Shown piece by piece: positions 52,795 through 61,454 of a stretch of DNA of 64,000 nt. Source of the stretch: Atrichornis clamosus (lineage: Eukaryota; Chordata; Aves; Passeriformes; Menuridae). Both the position numbers and the translations under genes were made by a program. The notes beneath the pieces are model-generated. The model was not told the origin of the DNA. It ran no database searches and saw only the letters and a program-made list of their open reading frames with translations. The DNA lies in assembly GCA_013400975.1 (NCBI GenBank), contig WBMZ01009031.1:1-64000 (forward strand), written 5' to 3'. Position 1 is the first letter of the stretch; each line of letters starts with the position of its first letter.

Positions 52795-53221
52795 TGAAAG
52801 GCTGAATTCTCAGGCTGAGAAAGTTGGGGCTGTTCAACCTGCAGAAGAGAAGGTTGCATAGAAACCTCATTGCACCTTCCAGTATCTGAAGTGGACCTAC
52901 GTAGAAGCCAGAGAAGGAATCTTCACCAGGAACTGTAGTGATAGGATAAGGAGTAATGGGTACAAACTGAAAGAGGGGAAATTTAGGTCAGATATTAGGA
53001 AGAAATTCTTTACTGTGAGGATGGGAGACACTGGAACAGGTTGCCCAGGGAGGTTGTGGATGCCCCAACCCTGTCAGTGTTCAAGGCCAGGTTGGATACA
53101 GCCTTGACCAACCCGGTTTAGTAGGAGGTGTCCCTGCCCATGGCAGTGGGGTTTGGGACTAGATGATCTTTAAGTTCCCTTTGAAACCCCTTAATATTCT
53201 ATGGTTCTATGATTTTATGAG
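52795..53221 (+). mobile_element. CR1 LINE 3' end, 5'-truncated
   Basis: A plus-strand CR1 copy of about 430 bases with little decay. Blocks in order are 'CAGGCTGAGAAAGTTGGGGC', 'TTGCACCTTCCAGTATCTGA', 'ACTGTAGTGATAGGATAAGG', 'AAGAAATTCTTTACTGTGAG', 'TGGAACAGGTTGCCCAGGGA', 'TCAGTGTTCAAGGCCAGGTT', 'GGAGGTGTCCCTGCCCATGG' and the octamer tail 'ATTCTATGGTTCTATGATTT' near 53197. It is among the better-preserved CR1 ends here and probably one of the youngest. It contains only the region downstream of the RT and has no coding capacity. Confidence 0.92.
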
Positions 53222-53224
53222 GGA

Positions 53225-53810
53225 TTCTTAGGATTTTTTCCATTTTTTTTTCTATTTTTCTTTTTTTTTAATTAACTACCTCTTTCCGCGGACATGGTAG
53301 AGAGAACACAAATATGGATTGCTGAGACAGAACAGTTGAAATGTGTCTAATTATCATCAAAGTCAGTAGAGTTAATGCAGATCCCCTAGAGGTAGAAGTG
53401 AGATTTTTTAACAAAAATTAAAAGTGTGTAAGATTGAAACACTAGGAAATGGAACGTGACTGTTAAAAGGTTGCATAGGAAAGGCCAGGAGAGGGAACTA
53501 CACTTGATGAATCAGAACATTTACAGTATACTCCTGCGGAAAGGTTTTGTCAGATGAAACAGAGGGTGAACTTTAGAGTTCTGTCTGAGTTAAAAGCCCT
53601 ATTAAAAATCTGTGCACAGAAGATAATTATTTCTGTTCTTTAGGTTTTCAAACCATTCTATGTTGTTCAGTTAAAAGAATTATATTCTCTACTTGTTCTA
53701 TTGCAACCAAAAATTCACACAGGCAAAAAAAAATTGTTTTCTGCATCTTATAATAAGAAGCACTAAATGAATAAAAAACTAATCCTGTTGTGCCTTATAT
53801 GTTGCTCTCC
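53225..53810. other. Unique AT-rich spacer between two CR1 copies
   Basis: About 590 bases without recognisable features apart from T-rich runs near 53240-53272. Confidence 0.55.
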
Positions 53811-54679
53811 CACAGAATCATGGAGTGGATGTTCCTGGAATGCAGCTCTGGAGATTGTCCAGTTCAACCAGTCTGCTCAGATCAGTGTCAACCATAGCAA
53901 GTTGCTCAAGATCATGCCCAGTTGGAGTTTGACGATCTCCAGGGATTAAGATTCCACAAAAAACCTGACCTGGTTTGATCACTTTTACAGTAATAGAGTT
54001 TTTGGGGGTTTTTTCATTTCAATAGAATTTTCTGCATTTCAGTTGTGCCCATTACCTCTTGTCCTGTCACTGAGGGCATCATTGGGAGTCTCCAGTCTTC
54101 TTTACTCCCTACCATGAAGTGTCTATACACACTGATGAAATAATCCCTGACGTATCTCTTCTCGAAACTGAACAATTCCTCAGTCTCCTCTCATATGAAG
54201 GCTGTTCCTTTTTGGTCCTTGACAAGACTCTGTACAGTATATCTCTATCTCTCTGCTGCTGTGAACCCCAGATCTTGATCCAGCAGTTCAGATGGTTCCC
54301 TTAACCTGCTGGCAGTGCTGTGCATGATGCAGCCCATGACACATTGGTTGTATTTGTCTCATGGCCCCATGTTCTCTTTGGGACCTTATCAGCAGAGCTC
54401 CTTTCCAGCCACTCAGCCCCCAGCCACTTAGCATGGGTATATGGGGTTGCTCCTCCCATCACCAACAAATCTGTGAAGAATGTGGTTGGGCCCTAGCGAA
54501 GATGTTAAACAATATTGGCTTCAGCACAAACCTCTTCTAGCCTCCAAAAGACTTTGTGCTGCTGCAATCCCTTAAGTGCAGCAGCTCAGCCATTTTCTAG
54601 TGGACCTCACTGTCCAGTTTGCCCTGTGCTTCATCAGTTTGTCTTTGGGCATGTTATTTCAGACAGCATCACAAGTCCT

Positions 54680-55040
54680 TGTTAGGGCAGGAAGTTTTCC
54701 CTGGAAGATATATCCAAGAGGGACAGCAAAGGGCTATACCTGTGACCCAAAACACACCATTCTCACTATAGAATACATGTGGCTTTGCCATATTATCTTT
54801 CATTTCCCACAGGCTGGATGTAAACACATACCATTCCCATTAGAGAAGAGGAAGAGGGCAACCAACAGCACATGTCCAGCCCTCTGGGATATAGGGCCAC
54901 CAAGCCTCGAGGGCGGTGCTTCCCACCCCATCGCAGCAAGCATGGACCTCACAACAGTAACAGTCCTAAAATAAACCTTTTTCATGCGTAAAAACCATGG
55001 CCAGACTCTGGTTAACCTGCATCTATCTTTGAATCACACA
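54680..55040 (+). mobile_element. Solo LTR of an endogenous retrovirus nested in CR1
   Basis: The 361-base insert starts TGTTAGGGCAGG and ends AATCACACA, the canonical TG...CA termini of retroviral LTRs. It is flanked by the 4-base direct repeat TCCT (54676-54679 and 55041-55044), a target-site duplication. Removing the insert and one TCCT restores a continuous CR1 alignment (AGCATCACAAGTCCT joined to GTTAAAATCAAGAAG), which makes the call strong. A polyadenylation signal AATAAA is at 54970-54975, so the LTR is on the plus strand. No internal retroviral genes or second LTR are present, so it is a product of LTR-LTR recombination. A 4-base duplication is usual for gammaretrovirus-like (class I) elements; that assignment is inference. 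The open frame at 54576-54974 is spurious. Confidence 0.8.
54970..54975 (+). promoter_or_regulatory. LTR polyadenylation signal AATAAA
   Basis: An AATAAA hexamer about 65 bases before the LTR's CA end, the expected place for the R-region poly(A) signal. It supports the plus orientation. Whether it is used is unknown. Confidence 0.5.
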
Positions 55041-55614
55041 TCCTGTTAAAATCAAGAAGAAGAGCATCCATTGTTATTCTCTCATCTCATTCTTCTAGCT
55101 AGTTATGTCCTTCTGGAAACTTCAGTTTTGTCAGGTGTATTAAAAAAAAAAAAAAGTTTGTAAAGAAACATGATGGTTTGCTTGATAACCTTCCCAATGA
55201 CTTTGACATGCCAGTAGTTTCCCAGATCTTCTCTCTTTTGCTTATGGAATATACTAGTGAAATTTGCACCCTTCCAATTAGCAGAAATCATAACCTTTCC
55301 AAGATAATTGACAGTAGCTCACAAAGACATGGGTCAGCTTCCTCAGTACCCTTTGGTGCATATCATGAAATGCCAGAGTTTGTTTGGTCTGTTTATGGGA
55401 TCTTTCACTTAAGGTAAGTTTTCTTGCTCCAGACTTTCTGATAATCTCAGGGACTTGTGACTCATGCAAGCCATTCTTACCAGGAAAGACTGAGTTTTCT
55501 AATTCTTTTTAAATCTCAAAGGTTAGGTTTTCCTCTCATTTAAAGCAATCATGTGTTGAGCTTACAATCTGCAAGCCAGGGAACATTTTTTAAATATGTC
55601 TTCTGGCCATGTCT

Positions 55615-56885
55615 ATTCACATGGATGACAAGGTGATCAAGAGTAGTCAGCATGCAGTCACTAAAGGTAAATCATGTTTGAGACCCTGATTGCCTTCTAC
55701 GATGAAACGTCTACCTGGGTGGGTGATGGAAAAGCAGTGGATATTGTCTACCTTGACTTCAGCAAGGCTTTCAACACTCTCTCAGAACATCCTCGTGGGC
55801 AAACTCAGGAAGTGTGGACTGGAAGAGTATATAATGAGATGGATTGAAAACTGGCTGAACAGCAGATCCCAGAGGGCTGTAATCAGCAACACAGGGTCTT
55901 GTTGGAGGCCTGTCATTAGTGGTGTCACACAGGGTTCAATACTGGGCCCAGTATTGTTTAACTTACTCATCAGTGACTTGGATGAAGGAACAGATGCCTC
56001 CTCAGCAAGTTCACTGAGGACATGAAGCTGGGAGGAGTGGCTGATACCCCAGAGAGCTGTGCAGCCCTTCAGAGGGACAGCAACAGGTTGGAGGGATGGG
56101 CAGAGAAGAACTGTCTGAAATCCAGAAAAGGCAAATGCAGGGTCCTGCACCTGTGGAAGAACAACACCAGGCACCAGCACAGGGTGGGAGTGACCTGATG
56201 GAAAGCAGCTCTGAGGAGAGGGATCTGAGGGTCCTGGAGATCAACAAGCTGTCCATGAGCCAGCAGTGCCCTTGTGGCCAAGTGGGCCAATGGGATCCTG
56301 GGGTGCATTGGGAGGAGCATTGCCAGCAGGTGGACGGAGGTGATCCTGCCCCTCTACTCAGCTCTGGTGAGGGACATCTGGAGTGTTGTGTCCATTTCTG
56401 GACTCCTCAGTACAAGAAGGACATGGAGCTCCTGAAGAGGGTCTAGTGGAGAGCTACAAAGATGATTGTGAGACTAGAGAATCTCACTTACAAAAAGGCT
56501 GAGAGAATTGGGCCTGCTCAGCCTGAAGAAGAGACAATGAGATGGAAACTCATCACTGTCTATCTAAAGGGAGGGTGTCAAGAGGATGGAGCGAGGCTCT
56601 GCTTGGTCATGTCAAGCAATAGGACAAGAGGCAATGGAAAGGAACAGGTGCACAGGAAATTCCACCTGAATATGAGGAAGAACTTCTTTACTGTGAGGGT
56701 GATTGTGCAGATTTCAGATAAGATTGTACAGATTTCCCTGAGAGGTTGTGGAGTCTCCCTCACCGGAGATACTCAATCCTGTGCAATATGCTCTAGAATG
56801 ACCCTGCTTGTCCAGGGATGTTGGACCAGATGACCCACTGTGGTTCCTTGCAACCTGACACATTCTGTTATTCTGTGATTCTGTG
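55615..56885 (+). mobile_element. CR1 LINE, long plus-strand copy with RT remnant
   Basis: This 1.27-kb CR1 begins 'GATGACAAGGTGATCAAGAG' within the RT region and continues through the RT palm, thumb and 3' region: 'AGTGGATATTGTCTACCTTG', 'GTTGGAGGGATGGGCAGAGA', 'CAAATGCAGGGTCCTGCACC', 'GAGATCAACAAGCTGTCCAT', 'GAAGAACTTCTTTACTGTGA' and 'TGGACCAGATGACCCACTGT'. It ends in the octamer tail ATTCTGTTATTCTGTGATTC at 56862-56885. It is 5'-truncated, as is usual for CR1. It lies head to head with the minus-strand copy ending about 100 bases to the left. Part of the RT region is present in both copies, so an inverted repeat exists. Confidence 0.92.
55690..56025 (+). pseudogene. Decayed CR1 reverse-transcriptase ORF
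   Basis: The first catalytic motif '[16 protein letters not shown]' is encoded from 55737 in one frame. A small deletion near 55785 shifts to the frame of 55690-56025, which then reads '[18 protein letters not shown]' and '[17 protein letters not shown]', the standard RT region between the two catalytic motifs. A further 1-base loss near 55995 shifts the frame again. The F-A-D-D catalytic site of CR1 appears here as F-T-E-D (56010-56021), so the first Asp of the catalytic pair is lost. Two frameshifts and a lost catalytic residue make the copy inactive. The enzyme of active CR1 copies RNA at the target site (target-primed reverse transcription). Confidence 0.85.
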
Positions 56886-56889
56886 CATT

Positions 56890-57929
56890 ACATGATGTTA
56901 CTATGAATCAAAGCAGGGAAGCTGGCATTGCAGTTTCTGTGTGAATGATTTCTGATTTCTACTTATAACTTTTCAGACTATGAATATCTTGTAATAAATT
57001 ACCCTTTGAACATTTTACAGTAATTATCTTTTTAATGTGCTAAATTATTAAACATCCACGAGTCTTCTTCAATTAATAAATTAGTTGGTATTCTGTGGGG
57101 AAAGTGCATATTTTCCTCCTGATCTCTACAGATGTCTTACAATGGATAGAACTAATGGGGCCAGATGGAGAGTTGCTTTTGCCTACTGCACTGTTGAGGC
57201 CATTTAAATTGTCCCTGTAAGGAAGAAAAATATGTGATTAGACTCCTGTGGCACTCTCTCATGTCTGCTTTCTAAGTGGAGGATTCAGGACATGCCCCTT
57301 TTGTTTACTCCAGGTGTTATTAGAATGTACAGCCTATTCTGTACCAATGACAGCTGGAAAGTGCCAGGTTTATCCTGAGAGTTCAAAAGTTCAGTCTGGG
57401 GTATTCATCCCTACCTTCACAGTCTGCCCATTATCTGCTGCTTGTTTCACTGATGACACATAGACCTTTTTGTCTACGACACTCTATGGTCCAGGGTAAT
57501 CAATTTAGATGTAGATATCTACATTTTATTTTTTCATCATCTCACCAATTCGTTGTATGGTGATATTCAGAACAGACAACCTTCTTTTTTTTTGTCCATA
57601 AAACATAAAGAAAACAACCTAATAGGTAATATTAGGTAAGCACAGTCAGGTAAATTTTGTTAAAAAAAAAAAAGGATGAAAAGATACAACTGAATTTGAT
57701 TTGATTCCTAGAAATAGTCTATATTTTTTAAAGAGGATGTGATAACAGAAAAACATCTGAGAATTTTATACCTTTGCCTGTAATATGGCACAGATTTCAA
57801 TAGTCAAGACCTGTTGGTCTTGGCACGGTTAAATAGTCTAGGCCTAGACACCGCTCTACTTAAAGTAAATAGACCTCTGAAGCCTGACTTACCTCAAGTG
57901 TCTTAGGAGAAGATAAAGTTTCTTTTTGC
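56890..57929. other. Unique sequence, nothing recognised
   Basis: No recognised gene or repeat. A GC-richer patch at 57240-57470 and a short word at 57814-57834 that recurs near 60990 are discussed under findings. Confidence 0.5.
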
Positions 57930-58055
57930 TCTGGTTTTGGCTGGGGTAGAATTTATTGTCTTCACAGTGGCTGGTATGAGGCTATGTTTTGGATTTGTGC
58001 TGAACACAGTTGATAAAATAGAGATGTTTTTGTTATGCTGAGCAGGGCTTACACT

Positions 58056-58230
58056 TTTCTGCTTTTCACATACTGGTGAGGAAGTTGGAGTGCAGGGGAT
58101 GTTGGGAGGAGACACAGCCAGGACAGGTGACCCCAGCTGACCNTTTCTGCTTTTCACATACTGGTGAGGAAGTTGGAGTGCAGGGGATGTTGGGAGGAGA
58201 CACAGCCAGGACAGGTGACCCCAGCTGACC
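58056..58230 (+). repeat. Exact 87-bp duplication across a single N
   Basis: Positions 58056-58142 and 58144-58230 are identical as given (both start TTTCTGCTTTTCACATACTG and end CCCCAGCTGACC) and are separated by the only ambiguous base in the window, N at 58143. In the LTR family as I recall it, this segment is single-copy. Two perfect copies abutting an N are typical of a contig join or gap-filling artefact, though a real tandem duplication is possible. Confidence 0.95.
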
Positions 58231-58266
58231 AAAGGGATATTCCAGACCATGTGGCATCATGCTCAG

Positions 58267-58274
58267 AATATAAA
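58267..58274 (+). promoter_or_regulatory. TATA-like box of the LTR fragment
   Basis: AATATAAA lies about 37 bases after the 87-bp duplication, in the U3-type part of the LTR and preceding the expected R region. It would be the original proviral core promoter; present activity is unknown. Confidence 0.45.
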
Positions 58275-58437
58275 GCAGGGGGAAGAAGGCGGGAGTGGGG
58301 GATATTTGGGGTCATGGTGTTTGTCTTCCCAAGTAACTGTAACATGTGATGGGGTCCTGCTCTCCTGGAGATGACTGAACACCTGCCTGCCCATGGGAAG
58401 CAGTGAATTAATTCTTTGTTTTTCTTTGCTTGTTGAC

Positions 58438-58520
58438 ACAGAATCATAGAATGGTTTGGGTTAGAAGGTGTCTTAAAGACAATTTACAAGGCAGATACTC
58501 CAATATTAGTCCAATAGGCT
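58438..58520 (-). mobile_element. CR1 LINE 3' terminal fragment
   Basis: 'ACACAGAATCATAGAATGGT' followed by 'TTGGGTTAGAAGGTGTCTTA' is the complement of the CR1 3' end. Similarity fades after about 58500. It directly abuts the truncated LTR, so the LTR's 3' part was replaced or separated at this junction. Confidence 0.75.
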
Positions 58521-58524
58521 GGAC

Positions 58525-61330
58525 TTCTTAGTGAATCTAAAAGAGAAAGGGATGAGAACACTTGTGAAAAGGACTAGGCTAAAGATGTAAAATGTAGAAA
58601 TGTAAGATCCATGGCTGCATGAAATGTCTCAGCCATTTAAAATAGTAATATACCATAGACTAGTCTTAGGGTATGCTGCTTATCTCTTTTCCATGACATA
58701 AAGCCACACCAATGTTCAGGCTGCTAGAAATGTCAGAATTCTAAAAAAAGCCAAAATAAACCCCAAACAAATACTCAGTCCAACAAAGAGTAAACAAACA
58801 AGAAAATATCATAAAGTAAATTATTTCGAAATATATGATGTATAAATGTAAACAGGTTAAAATGGCAATGTAAAACACTTTCAATTAAGTCATGCATTTT
58901 GAATAAAAACAAAAAGCAGCAAATGAAATAAATAAAAGAAAGTTTAAGAAAGAGAAGGACATCAAAGATGCAGAGGAGGAAGAATCTAACAGAATTCTAT
59001 TCTGTGTAAGATTTTTATTTACTTATTGAGAAATGGAAATCCAAAAGGTCTTTGTGAGGAAATGTTTTAATAGCAGATAAGTAGTAAATCTCCACTACTA
59101 TAGTTTCACTGATTTTTAAAGGCTGAAAAGTATTTCCAGCAAAAGTATTAAACTGTCAAGTTGTTTTATTTACAACTGCTGCCCATTTTTATAGGGCTTA
59201 GGACCAATCCTCTCAAAGAAGAAAGTTTTGCTATTTCCCTGTTCCTTCCAATGATCTGATGAACAGAGCCACATCATGCTCAGCCTCAGGAGGTAATTAC
59301 AACTCAGATTCAAGGCCCTGTTACTCTGCTGTCTTCTTGCTCCAGCAGCAGGGAATTAACCCTGGCCTGCAGTAGAATTCAACACCACTGCTGCTCATGA
59401 CCAGCTCTGAAATTGAGTCTCTGCCTCCATTTGCTTGCTAAGAAAACACAATCAAAAGTAGTTGCAACACTGACAGCTGTGAAAACAGCTGGGCAACTGT
59501 GGGTTTTGTGTAAATGGACAAATCTATTTACATGTGGCCGTATCTGGAACACCACACCATACAACTGGAACTGGGGAGGGGGTTCTTTGCAGGGTTTTTC
59601 AAAATGCTAAGTAGAAGGTGATATACATATATGTTTCTCTAGTTATTCAAATTCATAAGAATACAGAAAATTAACTTTTTAAAGCATGATCTTCCCTGGA
59701 AATTATTTTAAACAACCATGCTATTTATTCCATAATACTACATTCACCTGTTAAGTCTCCTGATGTATTTTCCCCGTGTAGTCATGGCAGAACAATATGT
59801 TTTCCTCTCTTTCTTCATAATGTAACTTTTTTACTTTAAGGTTTTCAGTAGTTAATGCCCAAATAATCAATTTCTGAAGATTTCTATCCTTCTGTAAGTG
59901 ACATCACAAGACTTTTGTCTTTCCAAAAAACAAATTATACCTTCAGCCAATGCTCATCAGTTCTGAAACAGGATGTGCTCTGTGTCTGCAGGTTGGAGCT
60001 GTAATTCAGATTCAGTTTGACAAATGTGTCAGAAAACATGTTTTATTAGCTCATAAAGCATACACTGTTAAGAATTAATGCAACCTGTTATTCAGGAAGT
60101 CAGAAGCAGAGAAGGGAGTAAACATTTAACATTTAATCCAGGACAATTGCACTTTTTCTGAGAAAAATTAAGAAAAACCCCAAACAAATCCACCAAAAAC
60201 TACCACAAAAAAACCCCTGCAAAACAGTCAACAAAAACCAACAAAGCACAAAAATTATTACATTTTTATAATTCTATTTCAAATTATTTGAAAAAAAAAA
60301 GTGTTAAGAAGATGTGGCTACCTGTCTTACTTGTTTATAACCGGGATTACATTACAAAATAACAAGGGACCAGTGCTTCAAAGAGATACACAAGGTAAAA
60401 AAGCATGAAGCAGGGAAAAATACAAAATCTGAAAGATGATGAAGATCTTCGTTAAAAAGTTCCGTAATTTTCTGTTTACTGATGCAGCTTCATTCCTGGA
60501 TTCATCACAATGAGACCGAGCATCAGACAACCAATCCCATAGTTAGACAGTGCAACAGAGCATGGCAGTTAAAGATAAATCATACATCAGAACAAAAGTT
60601 TCAGTCCTCCCAGAGTGCTGTTATATATGGTACTTTTGTGAGTTTTTTTTCCCAGTGGTTTAAAAGGAAGCATTTAATTTCTTTTTTTTTTTCTAAATTA
60701 AAAAGATAATACATGTTCTGGTCAATCCAATACCTGTAAGGTGAAGGTCCTGAAAGACAATGAAGGCCATACTGAAATTTAGTCCCTCATGCTGGTGTAA
60801 ACAAAAACAAAATCTTGAGAAGCGTCATGTCAGCACATCCTTAAGTGCACAGATTTAACTGACCTAGAAGGTGCACAAATTCCTGGAAAATTTTGCAGTC
60901 CACTCTGTGGTCCCTGCAGCTGTATCCACACAGCAGGCACTGGTTGTATTGTCAGCTATAATGACAGTAGAGCAAATAAAACCTTTTGGTCTTGGCATAG
61001 TTAAAGACAATTTAGCTCTAAAAGCATAATCTTTGTTCCTGAAAAGGTATAGGTTGGTCAGCTACACACACTTTGTTTTAAAATGTTAGTCCCTCCATAT
61101 TTCAGGTAAAATATGGAAAAATTGTTTTCCATGTATTTCAAATTATGAAACTCAGATTAAGAAACATGATGATACAAAAGTAGATTTAAGCAATCTGGTT
61201 TTTTATTGCATTTTAGAGTGTAAAGGAAAACTTGTTTACAGGAATGATACACTAAATAATCAGTCTACATATACATATCTGCTTCATGATTAAAGGTCAT
61301 AAAAGTATTTAAATAGAAGGATTATAAATA
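58525..61330. other. AT-rich unique sequence with A/C-rich tracts
   Basis: No gene or repeat family recognised. A/C-rich tracts lie at 58741-58803 and 60171-60250. The stretch 59180-59600 is richer in G and C than its surroundings but has no motif I recognise. Confidence 0.5.
60171..60250 (+). repeat. A/C-rich low-complexity tract
   Basis: Almost only A and C on the plus strand (AAAAACCCCAAAC, CCACCAAAAAC, CACAAAAAAACCCC, ACCAACAAAGC). It has no fixed period and resembles the other A/C tracts in the window. Confidence 0.7.
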
Positions 61331-61452
61331 GGGAAGGGAAGGGAAGGGAAGGGAAGGGAAGGGAAGGGAAGGGAAGGGAAGGGAAGGGAAGGGAAGGGAA
61401 GGGAAGGGAAGGGAAGGGAAGGGAAGGGAAGGGAAGGGAAGGGAAGGGAAGG
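61331..61452 (+). repeat. (GGGAA)24 pentanucleotide microsatellite
   Basis: Twenty-four perfect GGGAA units plus GG, without a single interruption, preceded by AAATA and followed by CAAAATGAAG. Perfect repeats of this length are usually length-polymorphic. The S/P/F-rich minus-strand frame at 61309-61515 is this repeat read in translation. Confidence 0.97.
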
Positions 61453-61454
61453 CA

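Larger units (their letters stand above)
53811..55510 (-). mobile_element. CR1 LINE, long minus-strand copy interrupted by a solo LTR
   Basis: The 3' terminus lies at the left: 'CACAGAATCATGGAGTGG' at 53811, the complement of the CR1 octamer end. Going right, the complement of CR1 is followed through 'CATTTCAGTTGTGCCCATTA', 'CTCTTGTCCTGTCACTGAGG', 'CTTTACTCCCTACCATGAAG', 'CTCAGTCTCCTCTCATATGA', 'CAGCCCCCAGCCACTTAGCA', 'GGACCTCACTGTCCAGTTTG' and, after the inserted LTR, 'CCAATGACTTTGACATGCCA' and 'TTCTTGCTCCAGACTTTCTG', ending near 'ACCAGGAAAGACTGAG' at 55480-55495. It therefore spans the 3' UTR through much of the RT region, with internal deletions (one near 54455). It is diverged and non-coding. 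The LTR was inserted later than the CR1. Confidence 0.85.
57930..58437 (+). mobile_element. Endogenous-retrovirus LTR fragment with TATA box
   Basis: The sequence follows an abundant avian LTR that I recall: 'TTTTGGCTGGGGTAGAATTT', 'GTTTTGGATTTGTGCTGAAC', 'GGACAGGTGACCCCAGCTGA', 'CCAAAGGGATATTCCAGACC', a TATA-like AATATAAA at 58267-58274, 'TTTGTCTTCCCAAGTAACTG', and 'CTGAACACCTGCCTGCCCAT'. The 5' start (TG end) and the 3' part with the poly(A) region are missing: at about 58436 the text changes to CR1 minus-strand sequence. An 87-base segment is present twice around a single N. Orientation is plus, from the TATA box and text direction. The family name is not assigned because I cannot check it. 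Confidence 0.7.

Noticed and set aside
54576..54974. 132-codon plus-strand frame
   Set aside because: It begins in antisense CR1 and crosses into the nested LTR; a chance frame.
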